This document shows positions 42,562 to 52,023 of a DNA stretch of 64,000 bases, piece after piece. Source of the stretch: Neoasaia chiangmaiensis (GTDB lineage Bacteria; Pseudomonadota; Alphaproteobacteria; Acetobacterales; Acetobacteraceae); assembly GCF_002005465.1 (NCBI RefSeq), contig NZ_CP014691.1, positions 2,630,501-2,694,500 on the forward strand. The letters run 5' to 3'. Made by a program: the position numbers and the translations under genes. The notes beneath the pieces are model-generated. The model ran no database searches. It had not been told where the DNA came from and saw nothing but the letters and a program-made list of their open reading frames with translations. Positions within the stretch are counted from its first letter, which is position 1. Each line of letters opens with the position of its first letter.

Positions 42562-43787
42562 GCACTCAAATATCGCCCACCGTGAACGGGATGCTGCAGG
42601 AGCCGAAAGGCGGCCTTCCCGATAAGACGCGCTCGATTGCCGATTTCCTGAAGAGCAACCTGCGCAGTTACGGGATGTTCCTGTCGCTGATCGCGATCAT
42701 GGCTTTCTTCCAGATCGTTACGCATGGCACGCTGCTGCGACCGCTGAACCTGACCAATCTGGTTCTGCAGAACAGCTATATTGTCGTGATGGCGCTGGGC
42801 ATGCTGCTGGTGATCGTCTCCGGGCATATCGATCTGTCGATCGGCTCGGCGGCAGGGTTCATCGGCGCGGTGGCCGCTGTTGCGATGGTGACGTATCATC
42901 TCAACTTCGTTGAGGCGACCATTGTCTGCCTGTTGATCGGTGGGGCCATCGGCGCGGCGCAGGGCTACTGGATCGCGTATTTCAAGATACCGTCCTTCAT
43001 CGTGACGCTGGCGGGCATGCTGGTTTTCAAGGGCCTCGCCCTGGCCTTGCTCGGCGGCCAGTCCCTGGGGCCGTTCTCGCCGACGTTCCGGCAGCTATCA
43101 TCGGGGTTTATCCCGGAATTCCTGCCGCATTCGGCACAGTATTACCCGACCTCCCTGGCGCTGGCGACGCTTGTGGCGGCGACCCTGGTTTTCACGGGAT
43201 ATCGTCGGCGTCACAACCAGTGGCGCAACGATATGGAAGTGGAGCCCCTGCCGCTGTTCATCGCCAAGAACGCGGCGATTTTCGGGATCATGGTGTATCT
43301 TGCCTTCCTGATGTCGTCCTATCGTGGGCTGCCGAATGTCCTGATTATCATGGCTGTCCTGATCGCGCTGTATGGTTTCGTCACCGAGCGGACGACGATC
43401 GGCCGTCAGATCTATGCCGTTGGCGGCAATGCGCGAGCGGCGAAGCTGTCCGGCGTCAAGACGGAACGGCTGACCTTCCTGACTTTCGTCAATATGGGTG
43501 TTCTGGCCGCTCTCGGCGGTCTGGTCTTCGCGGCTCGGTTGAACACGGCCAGCCCGAAAGCGGGACAGGGCTTCGAACTGGACGTGATCGCCGCCTGCTT
43601 CATCGGCGGCGCCTCGGCCTATGGCGGTGTCGGCAAGGTCAGCGGCGCGGTGATCGGCGCGCTGATTATGGGCGTGATGAACAACGGCATGTCGATCCTC
43701 GGCATCGGTATCGACTACCAGCAGGTTCTCAAGGGGCTCGTGCTCCTCGGAGCCGTGTGTATCGATGTCTATAACCAGCGCCGATGA
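42558..43787 (+). CDS. gguB: Multiple-sugar ABC transporter permease
   Basis: 409 residues, hydrophobic, CUT2 permease. ALGMLLVIVSGHIDLSIGSAAGFIGA, IAYFKIPSFIVTLAGMLVFKGLALALLGGQSLGPF, RQIYAVGGNARAAKLSGVKT and FIGGASAYGGVGKVSGAVIGALIMGVMNNGMSI are family signatures. The GGQSLGPF stretch is typical of GguB/MmsB. It forms the membrane channel for ChvE-delivered sugars. Followed by a Gfo/Idh/MocA dehydrogenase that could act on the imported aldose. Confidence 0.93.
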   Translation: MSTQISPTVNGMLQEPKGGLPDKTRSIADFLKSNLRSYGMFLSLIAIMAFFQIVTHGTLLRPLNLTNLVLQNSYIVVMALGMLLVIVSGHIDLSIGSAAGFIGAVAAVAMVTYHLNFVEATIVCLLIGGAIGAAQGYWIAYFKIPSFIVTLAGMLVFKGLALALLGGQSLGPFSPTFRQLSSGFIPEFLPHSAQYYPTSLALATLVAATLVFTGYRRRHNQWRNDMEVEPLPLFIAKNAAIFGIMVYLAFLMSSYRGLPNVLIIMAVLIALYGFVTERTTIGRQIYAVGGNARAAKLSGVKTERLTFLTFVNMGVLAALGGLVFAARLNTASPKAGQGFELDVIAACFIGGASAYGGVGKVSGAVIGALIMGVMNNGMSILGIGIDYQQVLKGLVLLGAVCIDVYNQRR

Positions 43788-43818
43788 GCCGGACCGCCGC
43801 CAGAGACAGCCGCGCGAC

Positions 43819-44826
43819 ATGATACGCACGGCGATTGTCGGCATGGGACAGATTGCCCGAACGCATCATGTCCCGGCCATCTTGCAGAATCCGGATTTTG
43901 CGCTGGTTGCCGTCGTCGATCCAGGCGCGGGGACGGTGCAGGACACCGGGGTGCGGTCCTTTCCGACATTCGGCGCCATGCTGGAGAGTGGTATCGGCGT
44001 CGATGCCGTGGCGATCTGCACGCCACCCCGGGTGCGTTATGCCATTGCGCGCACGGCCCTACAGCACGGCCTGCATGTGCTGCTGGAAAAGCCGCCGGCG
44101 CAGACGGTCGGCGAAGCCATCGACCTCGCGGCCTTTGCAGCGATGCGGAACAGGACGGTGTTCGGCGCGTGGCATGCGTATTTCAGCGCGGGCATTCCGG
44201 TCGCGCGCGAACTGATTGAGCGGCGCGGTATCCGTGACATCCAGATCGTATGGCGCGAGAACAGCGAGAAATGGCATCCCGGGACCGCATGGTTCTGGGA
44301 GGCTGGCGGGTATGGTGCGTTCGATGCCGGAATTAATGGCATTTCCCTGCTTCAGGCCATTCTGGCCCAGCGGATCATGTTCCGTGATGCCGAACTGTTT
44401 GTGCGTCCACGGCAGTTCGCGCCGGTCAGGGCGAACGTCAGGCTTGGATTGAGCGGCACCGACGTCGTGGCGACCGGGATGTTCGATTGCGGCTATCAGG
44501 GCCAGGACGAGACATGGGCGATTTCGTGCCTGCTGGGTGACGACACCGTGCTGGCGATCACGGATGGCGGGGCCTGCGTCCATCATGACGGGCACTGCAT
44601 GGTATCCCCGCCATCCGGTCAGGCATCGACGCTCGATACGGAATATCCGGCGATCTATCGGCGTTTTGCCTCACTCGTCGCGGACGGGGTATCCGACCTC
44701 GATACGACGCCGCTTCAGATCGTCACCGATATCCTGGCCTTCGGGAAACGGATCGCGCAGGACGAGCCAGAGGCAGGGATTTTACAGGCCGGGCATCATG
44801 GATCGCCCGGCCCGGACGGTTCCTAG
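43819..44826 (+). CDS. Gfo/Idh/MocA family aldose dehydrogenase
   Basis: 335 residues from the ATG at 43819, 31 bases after gguB. Rossmann start IRTAIVGMGQIARTHHVPAIL, the EKP motif in VLLEKPPAQTVGEA, and a C-terminal alpha/beta domain with WFWEAGGYGAFDAGINGISLLQAIL. The family includes galactose 1-dehydrogenase and L-arabinose 1-dehydrogenase, and the location behind a ChvE-type importer supports oxidation of an imported aldose to its lactone (inference). No lactonase or dehydratase gene follows; the next gene is convergent and overlaps its stop by 4 bases. Confidence 0.87.
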   Translation: MIRTAIVGMGQIARTHHVPAILQNPDFALVAVVDPGAGTVQDTGVRSFPTFGAMLESGIGVDAVAICTPPRVRYAIARTALQHGLHVLLEKPPAQTVGEAIDLAAFAAMRNRTVFGAWHAYFSAGIPVARELIERRGIRDIQIVWRENSEKWHPGTAWFWEAGGYGAFDAGINGISLLQAILAQRIMFRDAELFVRPRQFAPVRANVRLGLSGTDVVATGMFDCGYQGQDETWAISCLLGDDTVLAITDGGACVHHDGHCMVSPPSGQASTLDTEYPAIYRRFASLVADGVSDLDTTPLQIVTDILAFGKRIAQDEPEAGILQAGHHGSPGPDGS

Positions 44827-45449
44827 AGCGGTGCGCCGTGCCAGTCGATCGTCTCGACCGACGGGCGTAGCGGCGCTGTCAGTCTGGCGGGGCCATTCGA
44901 CAGGAGCGGCGCGAGGTCGCGTGCCACCGGGCCGTAAGGTGCGCGCGTCGGCGGTGCGGTCAGCACGATATGGCGGATGCCGCAGGCGCGATAATCGTCG
45001 AGACGGCGCGCGATTTCGGCTGGCGTGCCGACCAGTGCAGCGGCTGCATCGGCTGCGGACAGCCCGCTGTTGACGAGCGTGTCCATGATGGCCCAGGCGT
45101 CCTGCGTGTCCTCCGCCATCACGATATCCAGCGCCACCGCTGCGGTTTCCTGCCGATCGACGATCTGCGACGGTAACTGGTTGTCGAGCCGGCGCAGGGT
45201 TTCGGCCATGCTGCCGTCGCAGGACAGGCGCGTCAGGCAGGCGTCATCCTGGATGTAGAGACGAATGGCGGGATAGGCGCTGCGCAGGGCATGCGTATGT
45301 TCGGCGTCGACCAACACGCTGCTGCCCGGTGGCAGCGCTGCGATACGGGCATTCAGTTCGGCATGGCTCATGCCGGTCATCGACCAGATCAGATGAAGAT
45401 TCTTGCTGCTGGAAAAGGGTTCGAAAGGCGCAATGAACATGGTCTTCAA
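44823..45449 (-). CDS. Fragment-like protein with luciferase-like monooxygenase C-terminus
   Basis: 208 residues. The C-terminal third (ALVGTPAEIARRLDDYRACGIRHIVLTAPPT and following VARDLAPLL) matches the end of flavin-dependent luciferase-like monooxygenases such as SsuD, which are about 350-380 residues. The first 110 residues (FSSSKNLHLIWSMTGMSHAELNARIAALPP and so on) do not show the barrel start with flavin-binding strands. It may be an internally deleted remnant or a distinct small family. Convergent with the sugar dehydrogenase, 4-base overlap. Reading frame and codon use look intact. Confidence 0.6.
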   Translation of the reverse strand: MKTMFIAPFEPFSSSKNLHLIWSMTGMSHAELNARIAALPPGSSVLVDAEHTHALRSAYPAIRLYIQDDACLTRLSCDGSMAETLRRLDNQLPSQIVDRQETAAVALDIVMAEDTQDAWAIMDTLVNSGLSAADAAAALVGTPAEIARRLDDYRACGIRHIVLTAPPTRAPYGPVARDLAPLLSNGPARLTAPLRPSVETIDWHGAPL

Positions 45450-45550
45450 CTTTCTACGCCGTCGTTTTCGTGACGTCGCGTGTGTGACAAGCGGTGTTCG
45501 CGCGGATTTCTTCCGTGCCGAACCCGGGTGAGGGCTCTATAAGAAGCGCC

Positions 45551-46336
45551 ATGAGCATTCGGTTTCATAAGATGCAAGGGCTGGGGAATGATTTCGTCGT
45601 CATAGACGCGCGGAATCAGGCTTTTTTCGCTCTATTAAATTTTGTTGTCAGCGTCTGCGATCGTCGTCTCGGGGTCGGGTGCGATCAGTTCGTGCTGCTG
45701 GAGGCGCCGACGCTGCCGGGCGCGGATGTGCGAGTGCGTTTTTTCAACCCCGATGGGTCCGAGGCCGGGGCCTGCGGCAATGCCTCGCGCTGCGTGGCGG
45801 CCTTGCTTGGCAATGCGCCGGTCCTTCAGACGGCTGCGGGGCTTCTGCCAAGTTTCGTGACCCCGGATGGCGCGATCGGCGTGGATATGGGCGCACCGAA
45901 GCTGGACTGGCGCGATGTGCCGCTGGCCGGTGCGACGGATACGCTTTCGCTCCCCCTGCCGGGTGCGCCCGCCGCGTGTTCGATGGGCAATCCGCATGCG
46001 ACGTTCTTCGATGGCGTGACAGATATCGAGCGTCTGGGTCCGCTGCTGGAGCATGATGCGCTCTTTCCCGAGCGCGCCAATATCGGCTTTGTGGAGCGTC
46101 GGTCGCGTGATGCCATCCGGCTGCGCGTCTGGGAGCGCGGCGCGGGGTTGACGCCCGCATGCGGGTCGGGCGCCTGTGCTGCTGTCGTCAACGGTGTGCG
46201 CAAGGGCTTGCTGGCGCGGCGATGCGCGGTGGAGATGGATGGCGGCAGCCTGTTCATCGAATGGCGCGAAGCGGATGGCCACGTGCTGATGACCGGACCG
46301 GCGACGCATGTTTTCGAAGGCATGTGGCCGACATGA
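45551..46336 (+). CDS. dapF: Diaminopimelate epimerase
   Basis: 261 residues. The two catalytic cysteines of the proline-racemase-like fold are present: C75 in [11 protein letters not shown] and C204 in [11 protein letters not shown]. The N-terminus [17 protein letters not shown] is diagnostic. It converts LL- to meso-diaminopimelate for lysine and peptidoglycan. The ATG at 45551 is chosen over an upstream in-frame start at 45494. It overlaps mtaB by 4 bases (ATGA), and mtaB is directly followed by ftsY, a combination recurrent in alphaproteobacteria. Confidence 0.96.
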   Translation: MSIRFHKMQGLGNDFVVIDARNQAFFALLNFVVSVCDRRLGVGCDQFVLLEAPTLPGADVRVRFFNPDGSEAGACGNASRCVAALLGNAPVLQTAAGLLPSFVTPDGAIGVDMGAPKLDWRDVPLAGATDTLSLPLPGAPAACSMGNPHATFFDGVTDIERLGPLLEHDALFPERANIGFVERRSRDAIRLRVWERGAGLTPACGSGACAAVVNGVRKGLLARRCAVEMDGGSLFIEWREADGHVLMTGPATHVFEGMWPT

Positions 46337-47577
46337 GCGGCGCAGATGTCCTGACCTTCGGCTGTCGGCTCAACCTGCATGAGAGCGAGGCGATCGAGAA
46401 CCACGCGCGGCATCTGAAGGATGTCGTGGTGGTCAACACCTGCGCCGTGACCGGCAGCGCCGAGCGGCAGGCCCGGCAGGCGATCCGGCGGGTGCACCGG
46501 GACCGGCCCGAGGCGCGGATCGTCGTGACGGGATGTGCGGCGCAGGTCGCGCCGGAGAAGTGGACGGCGCTGCCCGGCGTGGCGCGCGTGATGGGCAATG
46601 CGGAGAAAATGGCGGCGGCCAGTTGGCAGGAGGCCGCCTTGCGGGCGCCGCCCATGCCAGTTGCCGATATCATGACCGCGCCCATGCCGGCGACGCCGGT
46701 CGTGGAAAGCAGCGGCCATACGCGCGCCCTGCTTCAGGTGCAGCAGGGCTGCGATCATCGCTGCACGTTCTGCATCATCCCCTTCGGGCGCGGTCCTTCG
46801 CGCTCGGTGCCGGTGGGCGAGGCGATTGCGCGCGCTCAGGCGCTGGTGGCGGCGGGGCATCGGGAAATCGTGCTGACGGGCGTCGATATCGCCTCCTGGG
46901 GAACGGATCTGGCGGGGCGGCCGCAGCTCGGCGCATTGTGTCGTGCCTTGTTGCGCGCGGTGCCGGAACTGCCGCGCCTTCGCCTGTCATCCGTCGATCC
47001 GGCGGCTTTCGACGCGGAACTCTGGGCCGTGCTGGCGGACGAGCCGCGTTTCGCGCCGCATCTGCATCTGTCCTTGCAGGCGGCAAGCGATCTGGTGCTC
47101 AAGCGCATGAAGCGCCGCCACAGTCGGGCGCAGGCGGGCGAGCTGATCGAACGTGCGCGTCGCCTGCGCCCGGATATCGGCATCGGCGCGGATCTGATTG
47201 CCGGATTCCCGACCGAGACGGACGAGCAGGCGATGGAGACGCTGGATTTCGTGCGCGAACACCGCATTCCCTACCTGCACGTGTTTCCTTACAGCGAACG
47301 CCCCGGTACGCCGGCGGCAAGGATGCCGGCGGTGCCGAATGCCCGGCGGCAGGCGCGCGCGGCGGCCCTGCGCGCGGCGGGGCAGGCCAATCGTGCGGCG
47401 TTCTGGCAGGGGCTTGTCGGGCAGGAACTGGATGTTCTGATGGAGGGTGCCGAGCGGGGCCATTCCGCGCAATTCGCCGCCATACGTCTGGCGAACGGGC
47501 AGGCGCGGCGTGGCGAACGCCTGACCTTGCGCGCCGTGGCTCTTGACCCGGACGCGCTTGTGGCCGAGATCGCTTGA
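46333..47577 (+). CDS. mtaB: tRNA (t6A37) methylthiotransferase
   Basis: 414 residues. N-terminal UPF0004 domain with cluster cysteines C11 (LTFGCRLN), C37 (VVNTCAVT) and C68 (VTGCAAQ); radical-SAM domain with [15 protein letters not shown] (the CxxxCxxC cluster) near residue 140; and a C-terminal TRAM-like part. The pattern fits MtaB, which adds methylthio to t6A37 of tRNA(Lys). The ATG overlaps the dapF stop; its stop abuts the ftsY ATG. The longer frame beginning at 46159 lies inside dapF. Confidence 0.93.
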   Translation: MSGADVLTFGCRLNLHESEAIENHARHLKDVVVVNTCAVTGSAERQARQAIRRVHRDRPEARIVVTGCAAQVAPEKWTALPGVARVMGNAEKMAAASWQEAALRAPPMPVADIMTAPMPATPVVESSGHTRALLQVQQGCDHRCTFCIIPFGRGPSRSVPVGEAIARAQALVAAGHREIVLTGVDIASWGTDLAGRPQLGALCRALLRAVPELPRLRLSSVDPAAFDAELWAVLADEPRFAPHLHLSLQAASDLVLKRMKRRHSRAQAGELIERARRLRPDIGIGADLIAGFPTETDEQAMETLDFVREHRIPYLHVFPYSERPGTPAARMPAVPNARRQARAAALRAAGQANRAAFWQGLVGQELDVLMEGAERGHSAQFAAIRLANGQARRGERLTLRAVALDPDALVAEIA

Positions 47578-48531
47578 ATGTCCGGATTTTTCTCACGTCT
47601 GAAACAGGGGCTGACGCGTTCGACGCAGAAGCTCAATGCCGCCCTCAATCATCGCCAGCTCGACGAGGCGGCGCTGGAGGATCTCGAAGATGCGCTGATC
47701 GGCGCGGATCTCGGTCCGGTTGTCGCCCAGCGGGTGATCGAGGGCTTTCGCGAATCGCGTTTTGGCAAGAATGTGACGACCGAGGAGATTCAGGAGGCGC
47801 TGGCCACCGAGATCTCACGCGTGTTGCAGCCGGTGGCGGTACCGTTCGAGCCGGACGGGCAGCACAAGCCGCACGTGGTGCTCGTTGTCGGCGTCAATGG
47901 CGTGGGCAAGACAACGACCATCGGCAAGATGTCCAAGTGGTTTCGCGATCAGGGCAAGTCCGTGATGATGGTGGCAGGCGATACGTTCCGCGCCGCCGCC
48001 GTCGAGCAGTTACAGGTCTGGGGCGAGCGCACCGGCGCGCCGGTTATTTCCGGCAAGCCGGGCGGCGATGCGGCCGGTCTGGCCTTCGAGGGCATCAAGC
48101 GGGCGAAAGAGGCGGGAACGGATCTGCTCTTCGTCGATACGGCCGGCCGCCTGCATAACAAGGGTGCGCTGATGGAGGAGCTGGCCAAGATCATCCGCGT
48201 CATGCGCAAGTTCGACGAGACGGCGCCGCATTCGGTGCTGCTGGTGCTGGATGCCACGACGGGCCAGAACGCCATGGAGCAGGTGCGCGTTTTCCGCGAA
48301 CTGGTGAACGTCACCGGGCTGATCGTCACCAAGCTCGACGGCTCGGCGCGGGGTGGCATTGTCGTGGCGCTGGCGGAAGCGTTCAAGCTGCCGGTGCACA
48401 TGGTCGGGGTCGGTGAAAAGGCGGAGGACCTGCGGGCATTCTCGGCGCAGGAATTTGCGCGCGGACTGGTGGGTGACTCGGGCAATCTGGCGGCCAGGCT
48501 GGTGGATGTTCCGCCAACCGAGGGCGCTTAG
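47578..48531 (+). CDS. ftsY: Signal recognition particle receptor
   Basis: 317 residues: short N-terminal segment, NG domain with P-loop GVNGVGKTT at about 105-113, AGDTFRAAAVEQL, DTAGRLH near 190 and TKLDGSARGG near 255. The long acidic A domain of enterobacterial FtsY is missing, as in most alphaproteobacteria. It docks SRP-ribosome complexes at the membrane for co-translational insertion. Immediately follows mtaB with no gap. Its 3' end overlaps the convergent MFS gene by 4 bases. Confidence 0.95.
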   Translation: MSGFFSRLKQGLTRSTQKLNAALNHRQLDEAALEDLEDALIGADLGPVVAQRVIEGFRESRFGKNVTTEEIQEALATEISRVLQPVAVPFEPDGQHKPHVVLVVGVNGVGKTTTIGKMSKWFRDQGKSVMMVAGDTFRAAAVEQLQVWGERTGAPVISGKPGGDAAGLAFEGIKRAKEAGTDLLFVDTAGRLHNKGALMEELAKIIRVMRKFDETAPHSVLLVLDATTGQNAMEQVRVFRELVNVTGLIVTKLDGSARGGIVVALAEAFKLPVHMVGVGEKAEDLRAFSAQEFARGLVGDSGNLAARLVDVPPTEGA

Positions 48532-49748
48532 GTCCGGCGCTCCGTCAGGCAGACGAGAAAGGCGATGACCGGCGCGGCGCATCCCGCGACTGAGGCCATG
48601 GCCCAGCCGCGGCGCGCATAGGCCCAGCCGCCGATGGCGGAGCCAGCCGCGCCGCCGAGGAAGAAAATCGCCATATAAAGGCCGTTCAGGCGTGCGCGGT
48701 TTTCCGGCGGCAGGATGAACAGGGCGCGCTGCCCCAGAACGAGATTGGCGGTGACGCCGAAGTCGATCGCAACGCCGACCAGTCCCAGCACGAATACGAA
48801 GATGCTGTCCGGCGCGAACCAGGTGACGGCGAAGGCGAGGGCGACGATCGCCATGGCCACCAGCGTGGCGATGCGTGTCCAGCCACGATCGGCGACGCGC
48901 CCGGCGATAGGGGCTGAGATCGCCCCCGCGACGCCGACGAGCGCGAACAGTGCGATGCCGCCTTGCGACAGGCCGAAGTGCTGGGCAAGCAGAAGGGGGG
49001 AGACGGTCCAGAACAGGCTGAACGCGCCGAACAGGCAGGCATGGTAGAATGCGCGCCGTTGCAGGACGCGCGTATGCGCCAGAAGATGGGCCATCGATAG
49101 CAGCAGGCTGCCGTAATGATGATGCGTCTGCGGACGACGTTGCGGCAGGACGCGGTAAAGCATTGCGGCGGTCGCGGCCATGACGGCAGCCGACAGGAAG
49201 AAGATCGTGCGCCAGGACGCCAGTTCCGCGACGAGACTGGCGACGGGCCGGGCCATCATGATGCCGAACATCAGGCCGCTCATCACGTTGCCCACTGCGC
49301 GGCCACGTTGCGCCGGCGGGGCGAGATGCGCGGCGAAGGGCACCAGTATCTGCACGGCGACGGAAAACAGGCCGATCCCGCTGATGGCCAGCATGAACGG
49401 TGCCGCGTGGTATGACAGGCCGATCATCAGGGAGGCCGCAGCCGCCAGAACGGTCAGCGTCACGATCAGCCGGCGGTTTTCGAGCAGGTCCGCCAGTGGC
49501 ACGATCAGCAACAGGCCGAGGCAGTAGCCGAGTTGCGTGACGGTGACGATGAGGCCCGAGAGGCTGGGCGGCAATGCCAGCGCGCGGCCGATCGGCCCGA
49601 CCAGGGGCTGGGCGTAATAAAGATTGGCCACGATCATCCCGCAGGCCGCGGCGATCATCAATGTCAGGCCGGAGGTCAGGGCGCTGCTTTCATCCCGCTC
49701 AACCTCGGGCATCGGGGTTGCCTGACAGGGATTGTCCGCGTTCTCCAT
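48528..49748 (-). CDS. MFS transporter, probable exporter
   Basis: 406 residues, about twelve membrane segments. ANLYYAQPLVGPIGRALALPPSLSGLIVTVTQLGYCLGLLLIVPLADLLENRRLI in the first quarter is the arrangement typical of YnfM/AraJ-like drug or metabolite exporters (motif A in LADLLENRR). It begins 12 bases after mazG ends, same strand, so it is likely co-transcribed with mazG and the amino-acid permease. No substrate can be named. Confidence 0.88.
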   Translation of the reverse strand: MENADNPCQATPMPEVERDESSALTSGLTLMIAAACGMIVANLYYAQPLVGPIGRALALPPSLSGLIVTVTQLGYCLGLLLIVPLADLLENRRLIVTLTVLAAAASLMIGLSYHAAPFMLAISGIGLFSVAVQILVPFAAHLAPPAQRGRAVGNVMSGLMFGIMMARPVASLVAELASWRTIFFLSAAVMAATAAMLYRVLPQRRPQTHHHYGSLLLSMAHLLAHTRVLQRRAFYHACLFGAFSLFWTVSPLLLAQHFGLSQGGIALFALVGVAGAISAPIAGRVADRGWTRIATLVAMAIVALAFAVTWFAPDSIFVFVLGLVGVAIDFGVTANLVLGQRALFILPPENRARLNGLYMAIFFLGGAAGSAIGGWAYARRGWAMASVAGCAAPVIAFLVCLTERRT

Positions 49749-49760
49749 AATGCGCGGCGA

Positions 49761-50564
49761 TCAGCGGGAATCCGCCGTCCGGTGACGGCGCTTGACGTCC
49801 TGCCACAGGTTTTCGAGCGTATTCAGGTCCTGATCGGCCAGTGCTTCCCCGCGTTGCGCCAGAAGTGCCTCCATATCGTTGAAGCGGCGGGCGAACTTGT
49901 CATTGGCGCGGCGCAGGCAGGCTTCCGGATCGAGCTTGAGCTTGCGTGCGAGATTGGCCACGGTGAACAGGACATCGCCGATTTCGTCCTCCAGCCGGTC
50001 GGCGTCCGCGACATCGAGTTCGGCTTTGACCTCCGCCAGTTCCTCGCCGATCTTGTCCAGCGCCTCGACCGCCGTGCCCCAGTCGAAACCGACGCGTGCC
50101 GCGCGTGCGCTCAGCTTTCCGGCTCTGGTGAGCGCGGGGAGATGACGGGGGATGCCGGCCAGGGCGCCATATTCGGCACGTCCGGCGCGCTCCTGCGCCT
50201 TGTTGCGTTCCCAAAGATCGGCGTCCAGTGTGGCATCGCCGAAGACATGCGGATGGCGACGGATCATCTTGTCGGCGATGGATTTCGCGACCGTGGCGAA
50301 ATCGAAGCGCCCGTCTTCCTCGCCGATGCGTGCCTGATAGACGACCTGCAGGAGCAGATCACCCAGTTCGTCGGGCAGGGCGACCCAGTCCTGCTGCGCG
50401 ATGGCGTCCATGACCTCATAGGCTTCTTCGATCGCATAGGGGGCGATGGTCGCGTGTGTCTGGACCTTGTCCCAGGGGCAGCCTGTTTCGGGGTCGCGCA
50501 GGCGCGCCATAACATCGAGAAGACGATCGAGTTCCCGGGCGGCGCTGGAGTTGGAATCGGTCAT
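49761..50564 (-). CDS. mazG: Nucleoside triphosphate pyrophosphohydrolase
   Basis: 267 residues with two MazG domains: an N-terminal LDVMARLRDPETGCPWDKVQTHATIAPYAIEEAYEVMDAI (metal ligand glutamates EEAYE) with ELGDLLLQVVYQARI, and a C-terminal EELAEVKAELDVADADRLEDEIGDVLFTVANLARKL. It hydrolyses NTPs to NMP and PPi, removing aberrant or excess nucleotides. The start at 50564 overlaps the amino-acid permease stop by 4 bases; the upstream extension of this frame to 51140 is antisense-composition inside that permease and is rejected. Confidence 0.94.
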   Translation of the reverse strand: MTDSNSSAARELDRLLDVMARLRDPETGCPWDKVQTHATIAPYAIEEAYEVMDAIAQQDWVALPDELGDLLLQVVYQARIGEEDGRFDFATVAKSIADKMIRRHPHVFGDATLDADLWERNKAQERAGRAEYGALAGIPRHLPALTRAGKLSARAARVGFDWGTAVEALDKIGEELAEVKAELDVADADRLEDEIGDVLFTVANLARKLKLDPEACLRRANDKFARRFNDMEALLAQRGEALADQDLNTLENLWQDVKRRHRTADSR

Positions 50565-51952
50565 GGAAGATCTTTCTTCACGCGTTGACGCCGCAGGACG
50601 TAGAGCGCGACGAATAGCACAACGCTCCCAAGGCTCGAAAAAACCGTGCTGCGCTGGCTTGGCTGGAACGCCATCGTGACGATGATGGCGGCGATGGCCA
50701 GAACGATCAGAATGTTCGGGAGCGGCCCGAATGGCAGGGTGAAAGCGGGGTTCGAGGGATCGCTGCGCCGCATGGTCCAGTGGGCGGAGACGATGAGCGC
50801 ATAGACCAGAAGGATGACCGCGCCGGTCGCGCTCAACAGGAAGGCGAAGATGATCCCCGGCGACAGGATGGAACTGAAGGCCACCGCGAGACCGATCGCG
50901 CTGGCCGCCAGAACGGCGCGCTGCGGCACGGCGCGGCGGTTCGTGACGGTGAAAGCGCGCGGCGCATCCCCCTTTTCCGCCAGTCCGAACAGGGTGCGTG
51001 ACGTGATGTAGAGGCTGGAGTTCAGGCAGGACACGACGGCGCTGAACACGACGATGCTGACGGCGAGCGTCGCGCCCGGCACGCCGAGTGCCTGCATGAC
51101 GGTCACGAAGGGAGACAGGCCAGGCCGAACGGTCGTCCATGGGACGATGGTGAGAATGAACGCGATCGCGAGAAGGTAGAAGAGGGTCAGCCGTAGCCCG
51201 ATGCGCCGCGTGATCCTGGCAAGGTTATCGCGCGCGTTCTCGGACTCGGCCGCGGCGACTGTGGCGGATTCGGAGCCGATCATCGAGAACAGGACGGTGG
51301 GCACGGCGGCGATCGCGGCACCCCATCCATGCGGTAACGGGCCATGGGCGGCGGTGAGGTTGGCGATTGGAGAGAATGCAGGTCCGATCAGGTGTGTCAG
51401 GGCTGTCACGCCGAGTGCGGCGAAGGCGAGGAGGCTGAACACCTTGATGGAGGACAGCCAGAATTCGCATTCGCCGAACAGATCGACGGAGATGACGTTG
51501 ACCAGATTGACGGCGACGATCAGCAGGGGTGCGAGCAGCCAGACGGGCAGTGCGATCCAGTCCTGCACGATGACCGCGCCGGCGATCGCTTCCGCGCCGA
51601 CCGCGACGACCCAGAACAGGCAATAGAGCCATCCGGCAAGAAAGGCCGCGCCGCCGCCATGGGCTGCGCGTATGCAGTCCACGAACGTGCCGATGCCGGG
51701 GCGGAACAGCAGCATCTCGCCGAGCATGCGCATGACCAGCACGACGAGCAGGCCCGTCGCGACATAGGTCAGCAGAACGGCGGGACCGGCGCTGGCGATG
51801 GCGGCGGAACTGCCGACGAACAGCCCGGCGCCGATCACGCCGCCAAGGGCGATCATCGCGATATGGCGGTCCTTGAGCTTGCCGCCGACGATGAGCGGTG
51901 AATCGACGGTTGCCGTCTTGGACGTTGTCCGGGGTGTCGTATATGTGTCCAT
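50561..51952 (-). CDS. APC-family amino acid permease
   Basis: About 463 residues from the ATG at 51952 (a GTG at 51970 is also possible; neither has a strong ribosome-binding site). Twelve-helix amino acid permease with LKDRHIAMIALGGVIGAGLFVGSSAAIASAGPAVLLTY, the family's first helix, and GSESATVAAAESENARDNLARITRRIGLRL, typical of the GABA/aromatic/proline permease subgroup. Substrate not fixed. First gene of permease-mazG-MFS. Divergent from argC. Confidence 0.9.
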   Translation of the reverse strand: MDTYTTPRTTSKTATVDSPLIVGGKLKDRHIAMIALGGVIGAGLFVGSSAAIASAGPAVLLTYVATGLLVVLVMRMLGEMLLFRPGIGTFVDCIRAAHGGGAAFLAGWLYCLFWVVAVGAEAIAGAVIVQDWIALPVWLLAPLLIVAVNLVNVISVDLFGECEFWLSSIKVFSLLAFAALGVTALTHLIGPAFSPIANLTAAHGPLPHGWGAAIAAVPTVLFSMIGSESATVAAAESENARDNLARITRRIGLRLTLFYLLAIAFILTIVPWTTVRPGLSPFVTVMQALGVPGATLAVSIVVFSAVVSCLNSSLYITSRTLFGLAEKGDAPRAFTVTNRRAVPQRAVLAASAIGLAVAFSSILSPGIIFAFLLSATGAVILLVYALIVSAHWTMRRSDPSNPAFTLPFGPLPNILIVLAIAAIIVTMAFQPSQRSTVFSSLGSVVLFVALYVLRRQRVKKDLP

Positions 51953-52023
51953 GAGCACGGGATCAGACACGCCGACGGCGTTTTCGTCCAGTGTGGAACG
52001 TTTAAAAAGGGAAACGACGCGTC

